This document shows positions 34,400 to 43,159 of a stretch of 64,000 bases of DNA, one piece after another; position 1 is the stretch's first letter, and every line of letters begins with the position of its first letter. The translations under genes were made by a program, and so were the position numbers. The DNA comes from Ctena decussata (taxonomy: Eukaryota; Mollusca; Bivalvia; Lucinida; Lucinidae), in contig OZ022508.1 in NCBI GenBank assembly GCA_963989385.1, forward strand, positions 27,116,166 through 27,180,165. Reading direction: 5' to 3'. The notes below the pieces were generated by a model that worked only from the letters and a program-made list of their open reading frames with translations, was not told the origin of the DNA and searched no databases.

Positions 34400-35565
34400 A
34401 GGGTTCGAACCTTAGGGGTTAAAAGTCCCATTTATATTCATTTAAAAGGCCCGAAAAGGGGCAAAACATGGTCATAATTAACATACCTCATTCATTGTCT
34501 CTAGGAATCAACAAAAAGACAACATGGGCTTCTTTTAAATTTGTTATGAAATTATAAGTTTGACATAAACTGATAGAAAATATGGCATTAAGGAGCCCTA
34601 CATCTCTGGGTATGGAGTCTATAGGGGCCCAAAAAGGGGTAAATTTGAAAATGTTCATCCAATATAATAATCATTCTTCACAGTGGAACACACAACAGCA
34701 TTTGCCAAGATAAAATAGGTTGAAAAACACACACACAAAAATAGGTTGAAAAACACACACACAAAAAAAACAGCCTTATATATGCCACCAGTTAACTTGC
34801 ACTCAAGGGGTTGGGAGCCCTATTTATGAAAATTTAAGGGGCTCGAAAAGGAAAAAAATGGTCAAAATTACCAAATATCACTCATTCTCCTTATCAATAC
34901 GCAAAAGACAGCACTGGCTGCTTTAAAATTTGATATGACAAATAAGTTTGATATATACTGATAGAAAATATGGCAAAAAGGAGCCCAACATCCCCAGGTA
35001 TGGAGATTATAGGGGCCGAAAAGGGGGATAATTTGAAAATAAACACCCAAAATAAAGGTCGTTTTTCATAATAAAGCACACTACAGCCTTTGTCAAGATG
35101 AAATAGGTTGAAAAAAGCCTTATACATGTATATGCCACAGGTAAACTTTCAATCAAGCGGCTGGGAGCCCTATTTATAATGATTTAAGGGGCTCAAAAAG
35201 GGGCAAAAATGGTCAAAATTACCACATATCACAGGTTTTCTCGACAAAAAAACAAAAGACAACACTGGTTACGTTTCGGTTTATGAAGTATTAGATTGAC
35301 ATATATTGATAGAAAATATGGCAATAGGGAGCCCTAAATCCCTGGGTATGAAGTATATAGGGTCCAAGAAAGGGGTAAATTTGATATTCGGTAAAAACAA
35401 ACAAAACTTATAGTAGATTTTTAATTTCTACACACTGAAACAAAGTACTGCATCTGCGATGTTGACATTGGTTGTTAAACTACAAGCCTAGTATATATTA
35501 ATATTAAATGCCATACTTAAATTCATTAAAGGGGCCTAACCGAGGCTACTTATGTGAAAATTTAA
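34400..35565. repeat. Tandem array U, about 350-400-bp units (left, inside element 2)
   Basis: Units start near 34,419, 34,817 and 35,167 with GAGCCCTATTTAT or similar. They contain GGGGCTCGAAAAGG, GGTCAAAATTACC, TGATAGAAAATATGGCA, GGAGCCC-ACATC, CTATAGGGGCC, GGGGTAAATTTGA and CAAGATAAAATAGGTTGAAA. The same array appears inverted on the right side of element 2. Confidence 0.85.
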
Positions 35566-36061
35566 AAGAAATAAACAAAAATGAAAAAAATGGATGCATT
35601 TTTTTTCTGATAGAAACAAATCGAGATGATGGAAAGTATTTTATGCAGACAATTACACATTATTAGCTTTTCAAAAATGTGTAGAGCTTGTTTTCAATGG
35701 ATCTTATTCTTTAGCCATTTCTATGCCTATATTTAACATGACTGTTACAAAAGCATGGCACAAATAGCATGAATAGCGAATTTCAATTCTAAATATGCTT
35801 CATTCCAGAGAACTTATTTCGGTGCCAAACAAGTTCTTAGCCACTATATTTTTCCCATAGTCTTACAATGGACAAATACAAAGCCTGAGCTGAAAGAAAC
35901 AGTCATATCTCCATGTAAATCCTTCTATACAATGTAGTTTGTACACCAGCTGCAAACATGAGATTTGGACCACATACTCTTGCTCTTACCATTCATTTAG
36001 CAATGGCGTTTATTTCGAAGATTATAAATCTCAAATAGAAAGGATTACACAGATCTGAGCA

Positions 36062-36164
36062 TGTTCTTCTTTTTTCTTCTTTTTTTTCTATTTTTTTTAT
36101 TAATCTTTATTTTTTTATCTTTATTTATTTACTTTTTTTTTTATTTTTATTTTTTAGTTTTGTT
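36062..36164. repeat. T-rich low-complexity tract
   Basis: Nearly pure T with scattered C, A and G, marking the inner edge of the left half of element 2. Confidence 0.9.
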
Positions 36165-36369
36165 TTTTGCCAGCCCACTGGAGAAAGTCATTATTTCGAA
36201 ACATGCAATTATTCAGATATAAATTTTCAATGAATCAGTAAAAAAATCAAATGTGATTATGAAGAAAAGCAATCCTCAAAATAGAATATCCAAAAAAGGA
36301 GGTATAGTTCCCCACAGGTCAATTTTTTCGGCTGTCCTTAAAACATGAGGGGTTACGTCATGTTTGCAA

Positions 36370-37345
36370 GCATGGGGTATGAGTTCTGTTTGACTGTCCA
36401 TGAAATGAATCATGAATATCCAGGATATTGGATATGAAGGAGGCAGATTAGGGCTATCTGTGGATCAAAGAACTGTGTCATGTGTCTTTGTGGTGGAAGT
36501 TTTAATGCAGATACAATAATTGAGGATGAATTGATAAACATCTAAGTTGTTTTTTTTCTGAATCAGCCATTTTACAAAAGGGGGGCAACTTTTGAGACAG
36601 ACTTCCGGTTTACTTCCCTGGCCTTGTAGGACTTCTGCCATTGTTGGATTGGACTTTGCCCCAAAGAAGGCAAGTTCTTTCCTTCAGGAGTTGATCCCCA
36701 TGGAGAATGGAGGAAAGACAGAAAATGGCAGAGTTGCCACCCCTGCCAGTATATTTTGTAGCCTTGAGTTTTCAGTCTTGGTCTGTTATATATATTTGTT
36801 ACGTGTTATGTGTCTGTGGCGAGGAAGTTTTGATGCAGATACAATGTTTGAGGGTGACTGGATAAACATCCATGTTTTTTTGCCATTTTGCAAAGGGAAT
36901 TAACTTTTGGGACTTTCTGTTAACTTCCCCTGTCTTATGAGACTTCTTGTTTGCTTCCCTTACATTATAGGAGTCGCTCTTGGAGGTTGGGCTTTGCCCC
37001 AAGGAAGGTAAATTCTTTCCATCAGGAGTTGATTCCCACTGAGAATGGATGCAAGACAGAAAATGGCAGAGTTGCCTCCCCTGCCTGTGTATCTAACCAC
37101 CTTGAGTTTCAGTCTTGATCTGTTCTAATACACTTGTGACGTGTTATGTGCCTGTGTCGAAGAAGTTTTCATGCAGATACAATTTTTGTTTTGAGGATGA
37201 ATGGACGCACATCCATGTTTTCCAGCAATTTTACAACGGGGAGCAACTTTTGATATTTCCTATTCACTTCCCTGGCCTCCTGGGACTTCCTGTTTGCTTA
37301 CCTTTCAGTGTGGGATTTGCTTTTGGAGGCTGAGCTTATTTTCCT
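36370..37345. repeat. Tandem array V, about 325-345-bp units (core of element 2)
   Basis: GCAGATACAAT recurs at about 36,510, 36,834 and 37,175, with CATCCATGTTTT, TTTTACAAAGGGG-CAACTTTTG, TTCCCTGGCC, GAGAATGGA-AAGACAGAAAATG and GCAGAGTTGCC blocks. Frames of up to 103 codons cross units but shift between them, so they are not coding. Confidence 0.85.
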
Positions 37346-37605
37346 TTAGGAGTCGGTCGAAATTTCAATACAAGGCGACTCGCCAGCAGAAGGGAAAAAA
37401 ACCATTTGCGGTCATTAAACCGACTATTTACCTCCCTCAAACCAGTTGCAGCTATGCACGACCCGCTCAGTCTGTTTTCAGTCTGGACGGTTAATTTGTC
37501 AGAGCGGGAGAAAGTTCATTATCTATCCATATATCCAAGGAGTCACGGGGATAATTCAAAGATATTTCTTCATATTTCTCAATGAAGGCACATGGTTTGA
37601 ACCCC

Positions 37606-37639
37606 CATTAGAAACGCCTCAGCGAGACGGATCTAATGA
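37606..37639. repeat. Hairpin of the CATTAGAA family
   Basis: CATTAGAAACGCCTC pairs with GAGACGGATCTAATG. An outer layer, ACCCCC...GAGGGGT, encloses it and ends with GGTCACAA. Related to 37,962-38,008 and 4,095-4,135. Confidence 0.75.
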
Positions 37640-37961
37640 GGATGTTCTAACGAGGGGTCACAATGAATTTTTTATGGAAATATAGGGAAATAATCCCTAA
37701 ATTATCCCTGTTACCCCCTTCTTATCTGGAACAGTGTTTAATTATCCTAAATACAGTGTATGGACACATAGGCATGTTTTACTGCCAATTTTTCAAAGGG
37801 AGACAAATTTTGTGACTTCCCCTTTGATTCCCTGGACAATAAAATTAGTTAAGGTATTTCAATATTAATGACAATTAATGAAATTCAGAGCTCCAGCTAA
37901 GGTGGGGCTTTAAGTATTATTCTAAGACATTTTTTCTTATTTCAGAATAAACATATGTTAC

Positions 37962-38008
37962 GACCCCTCATTAGAACTGTCTCAGCTAGAGAGTTGTAAT
38001 GAGGGGTC
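37962..38008. repeat. 47-nt hairpin of the CATTAGAA family
   Basis: GACCCCTCATTAGAACTGTC pairs imperfectly with the following GAGTTGTAATGAGGGGTC. The downstream ACTTATGTTTTTATGGGAAA parallels TTTTTTATGGAAATATAGGG after the previous hairpin, so hairpin and flank are repeated together. Confidence 0.8.
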
Positions 38009-38554
38009 ACAACTTATGTTTTTATGGGAAAATAAGGAAACATTTCCCTTAATTATACTTGTTACTGCTTCTTAGCAAGTGAGCAGGGGCTGACATATGC
38101 CCCCGACCAGTGCCATCGCCTAATGAAAGCATACTTTAACATAATACTACACTGCAAATGTTATACGTATCTAAAATTCAAAGTCCTTGACCTTTTGTAA
38201 GCAGCACCATTCATATGATGTAAACTAGTATGAAATTAACCTAGCCAAGTATCATTAGACTCCATTCAAGATATTAGATGTACAACACAAAACTATACAA
38301 CAAACGGCTAAGTCCTACCCATGAGCCTAACCCTGAATCTTAGGTTCTCCTGATCAAAAGTAATGCAATAGGGATATCATGAACCAAATATGGAAGAGTT
38401 ATAGCCAGATCACTTTTTGCACATGATGTACTCATATTCCGGTATAAGACGGTGAAATGTGGGTCAAGATCAGGTTTTCCCTCCAATGAAATATTGTAGG
38501 TCTAGATCTTTGGGATTGTAAGGGAAACCCACGTCTTACAGCACAATGTTTTTC

Positions 38555-38815
38555 TGTTGTGTGGAGGAGTGGTGGTGTGTCGTCTCACGGTCACCAATGA
38601 AAAACAGAGATTCGAGGTGTGGGGGTGTGGTTGTGTGTTGTGTCGCGTGAGCAATGAAGAACAGAGATTTGTCCCACTGAATAATGAAAAAAAAGGGTTC
38701 AAAGACCTAAAGAACAGAGATTTCCTTTGTTGGAGGGGTGTGGTTGCGTGTCGTGTCGCGGTGACCAACGAAAAATAGACATTTGTCGCAGTGACCAATG
38801 ACAAATCAGAGATTC
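38555..38815. repeat. Minisatellite W
   Basis: Irregular units of GTGGTTGTGTGTCGTGTCGC-type sequence followed by GTGACCAATGAAAAACAGAG. Three to four copies with internal deletions. Frames on both strands (73 and 100 codons) follow from the repeat. Confidence 0.7.
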
Positions 38816-39009
38816 AATATAGCAGTTCAATAACTAGATGTTTCCTCAAAACTGATAAAACTTGGCTTGATTATACAGCACTAACCAAAATTGGCATATT
38901 GCCCAACATTGGCCGTGCAATGAAATTTTCAATTGATTTGATGCTTAACGTCCACGGTAAACAGCTATGGTCATGTCGGGACGGTCAGTTAACGTAACCA
39001 CACTATTCC

Positions 39010-39194
39010 TGGGCAGGCTTAGACCTCCTAAGCGGTTAACCAGTACTAAGTGCACATACTTTCGCCAGTAACTGACAACTGCCCTTCTTGAATCAGCGGA
39101 AGGAGAAACGAAAGTATGTGGCCAGACCGGGTTTTGAACCCAGGACCCCTGACTTATGAGTTAGGTGCCCTACCGATTGCGCTACGCGGCCCGG
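39010..39194 (-). mobile_element. tRNA-Met-like SINE S4 (inside element 2)
   Basis: The minus-strand head (39,192 to 39,121) reads GGGCCGCGTAGCGCAATCGG (A box), CTCATAA at the anticodon-loop position, and GGGTTCAAAACCC (B box, 39,129-39,141), giving a near-complete cloverleaf of about 72 nt. The body continues with CATACTTTCGTTTCTCC. No CCA end or isolated context; a SINE head is more likely than a tRNA gene, but this is the best tRNA-like match in the window. Confidence 0.65.
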
Positions 39195-39928
39195 CTCGAA
39201 GTCTCCCATTCTAACGGAGTTAGATATTTTTACATTACAAAGTGCACATCTTTGCTTCGACGGCAAGCAACTTCAGCAATGATGACGTTTGTTACAGTAA
39301 GAAAAAAATGTAATTATTTTTGTGAAGTTTTTAACTAAGCCCTTATCGGCCCCATTCAACCCATTTGTGAAGATGTTGGACGCCCCATGGCCATGTTGTT
39401 TATCAATATCTGTAAAACAAAAATTTCCATAACAAATTTAAAAATAACCAGTGTTCACTTTTGTTAATTCGTGTAAAGAAATAATGATAAGTGGAAAATT
39501 TGACCATTGTGCCTCTGTTTAGGACCCTTAAAAAGAATTAATATGATATCTTATCCCTTATTCCATATATAAGCCTCTTTTTTTTTGGCTACTGATTCTA
39601 ACATTACGAATGCTTTAATGTGCCCCTCTGTGAAGAATAGTCATTATTTTGGGCAAATATTTTCGAATTTTCCCCTTTTGGGCCCCATAGACTCCAAACC
39701 TAGAGATGTAAGGCACCCAATTGCCATGATTTTTTTAATCAACATGGGTCAAACTTATTTTCATAATAAATTTAAAAATAACCAGTATTGTCTGTTGTTT
39801 GTCTGTGGAAAGAAATATTGATTTTTGTTTTTAAATTTTGACCATCTTTGCTTTTTTTAGCCCCTTACATTGATAAAACCAGGGCTTCCAGTCCCATGAT
39901 TACAACTTTACCAACGGCATATATAAAA

Positions 39929-40222
39929 GTAAAAAGTATGCAAAGACCAGGAACTGAAACAATCAAAATCCAAATCCAGCCCTCAAACCATAGTTGGAAA
40001 CAACTAAGATTACAAATAATCAAGATACAGAGAACATATGGCCAACCGAGTGAGCAGCTTGTTCCCAAAAGGTGGCCACTCAGCAACCCAAACCGAACCA
40101 AAAATAATAATAACATACATAAGGTAAAACATCACAGAAACTCTGACACCAAAAACAGGCAACAAAGAACCACAACAGAACTACCGCCTTAAGACTGTGT
40201 CGATATGAGAATTGAAATACTA
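39929..40222 (+). mobile_element. Unassigned insertion in a U unit
   Basis: The U unit breaks after GGCATATATAAA and resumes at TGTGCTTTTTTCAACCTATT. The intervening sequence is A-rich and holds most of a 114-codon frame ending in TTTELPP. A frame at 45,834-46,193 ends similarly (TTEVPPRNCQ), at a partly matching DNA stretch (CACAACAGAA). Ends are uncertain and no target duplication was resolved. Confidence 0.4.
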
Positions 40223-40312
40223 CTACTGTGCTTTTTTCAACCTATTTCATTATGACAAATGCTGTAGTGTGTACCAATAAGAAGAATGATCTTTATGTTG
40301 GGTGAATATTAT

Positions 40313-40429
40313 CCTGCCGACAACACATACTTATTTGGACGGACACACGGCGCCAAGTGTATGCAACTATGGTTACGTACCGTTGAGCCACTTGGGTAAC
40401 GTCGATAAGAGAATTGAACTGAACTGAAC
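40313..40429 (+). mobile_element. Retroposon S1 with 10-bp target duplication
   Basis: TGAATATTAT at 40,303-40,312 and 40,430-40,439 flanks a 117-bp insert ending in GAACT repeats. The copy at 36-117 is homologous. It interrupts a U unit, dating it after formation of the array. Confidence 0.85.
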
Positions 40430-41429
40430 TGAATATTATTAAATATACCTCTTTTTTGGCCCCTATAGACTTAGTCAGGAGAAATCGGGCTGCCCATTGC
40501 TATGTTTTCTATTACTATATGTCAAACTAATATTTTCATAACAATTAAAAAGGAAAAAGTGTTGCATTCTGTTCATTCGTAGAGAGATTACGTGATATGA
40601 GGTAATTTTTGACGAGTTTTGCCCCTTTTTGGAACCCTAAAATGGGTATAAATTTGGTTTCATATCCCTTAATGGAAATTTAATAGTAGCATACATAAGA
40701 CTATATTTTTCCTACTTATTTTAACATTTCAAATGCTGTAGTGTGTTTCTCTGAGAGGCATGATTATTATTTATGGCAAATATTTTCCCTTTTTCCCTTT
40801 TCGGGCTCCTTGGGACTCCTTTTGGGCCCTTTGGGACTCCAAACCTAGAGATGTAAGGCACCCATTGCCATATATTATATCAGTCTGTATCAAACTTAAA
40901 TTTTCATTTCAAATTTGAAAGTAAACTGTCTTTTTTATGTTGGTGATTTGTGTTAAATTTTGACCATTTTTGTCCCTTTTAGAGACCCTTAAAACAATAG
41001 GAATGGGCTCCCCCACCCCTCCCCACCCCCCGTTTCAAATTTACCTGCAGCATATATAAGCCTGCTCTTTCTTTGCAACCAATTTCATCATTTTAAATGC
41101 TGTAATGTGTTCCATTGTTAAAAATTGTCATTATGTTGTTAAAATATAAGCCTCAAACATACCCCCTTTGGGCCCCTATAGACGCAATCCCTGGTAATTT
41201 AGGGCTCGCCATCGTCATGTTTTCTATCAGTATATGTCAGACTAGTATTTTCCTTACAAATATGAAAGTAATAAGTGTTGTCTTTTGTTGATTCGCAATG
41301 AGAATGAGTGATATATATGGTAATTTTGACCATTTTTGCCCCTTTTTGGGCCCTTTTAATGGATATAAATAGCCTTTCCGACCCATAAGATGTCAAACTT
41401 TCATCAAATCATTGACAAGCAGAATACAC

Positions 41430-42078
41430 ATTTCAATAGCAGAAGGATCACAAGTTAGAGCTGCAATACATTTAATATGGTTGCAAATCTGTGATAATAG
41501 TATAACCTTCCGCTTTTACTTTCTTGCATAAGGTATGGATTGTACCCATGGTTACGCACTGAAATCAGCTTTGCGCCACTCAGTTTTTTTTTCATTTTCT
41601 AAAAGTGGAAAGCCTTCTGTTTGACGTTAAAGTATGCAAATGTGTCACAGAAGTTTGCGTTTTTTAAACATGATGATTAAAATTGCCTAAAAATAGTGTT
41701 TTGCAATACCTGGTTACCCCACCCACATTTGCAGTACAGTAGGTATAGAAAAACATTGGAACAACGTTGGTTTAATGTTTCACATTAATAACATAAGCCC
41801 CTTGTTTTTAGATTTAAAGAGTTTCTGATGAAACTTAGTCTATACTAGGAGATATAGAAGTGCAGAAAGTGTGAATTTCTGTTGAATATTTTGGCATTTT
41901 TTCTGCAAAAACAGAAAAACGCTGTTACCATGGCAACGGGATGGTAAATGAACAAACGAAGTGCGAATTGCTTGTTTTTGTGTTACAACGAAAAAAGGGA
42001 GAAAGTTTGAAAAAGAACTTCCGACCTTGCGTTTCCGGCCCTCTATACAAAAAGTCTGGTGCTTACAGAGAATTGGTA
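41430..42078 (-). repeat. Element 2, right inverted arm
   Basis: The reverse complement of the left arm. GTACCCATGGTTAC (41,542-41,555), TACCTGGTTACCCCACCCAC (about 41,710), TTTCTGCAAAAACAGAAAAA and X-box GTTACCATGGCAAC (41,924-41,937, 141 bp from the tip) occur in the expected order and end TGGTGCTTACAGAGAATTGG. Confidence 0.88.
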
Positions 42079-42249
42079 TTAAGTAGTTGCTAGGCGGTTG
42101 CTAGGGCTTATTTTCTTTGAAGGAAATTCCCTACAACTATGAAATTTGCTCTGGAGGAACAGTCTTGTAGAGAATCTCCTTCATAGAAATTTCGCCTTAG
42201 CAACAGCATAGCAACGACTTAAGTCGTTTTATAAATACGGCCCCAGTTC

Positions 42250-43025
42250 TGTCACAGTTTTGCACATTTGGATGTCTCCTGCATTTCTTATGACCAGATT
42301 GAAGTAAATTTGGATACAGCTTGATCAATGATTTGGATTATTTCAAACAAAGTTGCTGCTTACCTTACACTGGTATACTTTTGGGCTATCAGACAATTCC
42401 CTGGCTATGTCTGGACTCGCATATGAAACTGAATTTAGTGAATGGGTACATTTTTTATGGGAAGCTGCCAAACCATTTTTATGCTTGGTGCTTATCAATC
42501 GTGGGCATTTCTTAAAGAAATGAATTTAATCCCCATAGATGCAAATTCTTTTCTATAAGAAAATACCTTTTGGCAGGGGTTTTGTTCCTCTGGAAAGTAA
42601 TAGCAAGACACAAACTTTAAAGATGTTTGCGTCTGATAGATCTATGTGCCAGCTTCATTGATGTTAGCCAGTTTTCCTACATGTGAATGATGGACACACC
42701 TGAAAAGAAATCATTGTGATAAGGATTTGTCTCCCTGCTAAACAACATCTTCTTTTAAGTTAAGTAATTCATTTTCCACAGGACGTTACCTGACACACGT
42801 ACAAACGAGTCGATACTAGTCCTCTAAAACTACCTCCTTTGTTATGACGCCGGCCAAACCATGGAAATTCAATCTTCCGTGAAAAGATGAAAATGTTGAT
42901 AAACTTGTTGCTATTTACAAGCCTTTAACAGAATATAGTTTAGATTTAATACAACTTCAAACGCATACGCTTTGAAAGGGACTAGAGAAATGCAAAATTA
43001 AATTGTTACACTGCAATGAAATTAT
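42250..43025. other. No gene recognised
   Basis: Short frames only; no repeat partner found. Confidence 0.5.
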
Positions 43026-43028
43026 AAT

Positions 43029-43156
43029 TGAGCCGCGACACGACAAAACCAACAAACTGGCATGTGCGCCAAGCGGAGACTCAGATCAGCATGGGCATCC
43101 GCCGAGTCCTCGCTGGACGCACATGCCACTTAGTTGGTTTTGTCGTGTCATGGCTA
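43029..43156. mobile_element. Family-A MITE, short form
   Basis: TGAGCCGCGACACGACAAAA at the left and TTGGTTTTGTCGTGTCATGG at the right, about 127 bp, with AT on both sides. The central half of the full-length palindrome is missing, as in the nested copy at 33,534. Confidence 0.85.
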
Positions 43157-43159
43157 ATA

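Larger units (their letters stand above)
39330..41400. repeat. Tandem array U, inverted (right, inside element 2)
   Basis: The complement of the left U array: GGTAATTTTGACCATTTTTG, CCCTTTTTGGGCCC, TATATAAGCCT, CCAATTTCATCATTTTAAAT, GGGCCCCTATAGAC and CATTGCCATG recur. Unit edges are near 39,529, 39,856, 40,631, 40,987 and 41,351. Two retroposon-like inserts interrupt it (39,929-40,222 and 40,313-40,429). Confidence 0.85.
33739..42082. mobile_element. Large TTAA-flanked inverted-repeat element 2 (8,336 bp)
   Basis: TTAA at 33,739-33,742 and 42,079-42,082 bounds 33,743-42,078. The terminal 22 bp are identical inverted repeats (core CCAATTCTCTGTAAGCACCA). Arms of about 650 bp are followed by inverted arrays (34.4-35.5 and 39.3-41.4 kb) around a different central array, making a layered palindrome. 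No transposase is seen. It shares its end motif, X-box position and GTGGGTGGGG landmark with element 1. It lies inside a family-G MITE, so the empty site is known. Confidence 0.88.
33715..42246. mobile_element. Family-G MITE, split by large element 2
   Basis: The left 28 bp (33,715-33,742, CAGGGGCCGTATTTATAAAA) and right 164 bp (42,083-42,246, ending ATAAATACGGCCCCAG) together reconstruct a MITE of about 192 bp. They align in order with the uninterrupted family-G copy at 52,091-52,317. The interruption falls at the TTAA in AACTTAAGTAGTTGC. Confidence 0.88.

Noticed and set aside
36592..37500. Overlapping frames of 72-103 codons
   Set aside because: They cross units of tandem array V, and the frame is not maintained from unit to unit.
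25452..42082. Helitron or LTR retrotransposon as explanation for the large elements
   Set aside because: Ends are inverted rather than direct repeats, the target duplication is TTAA, and no TC...CTRR ends or LTR are present.
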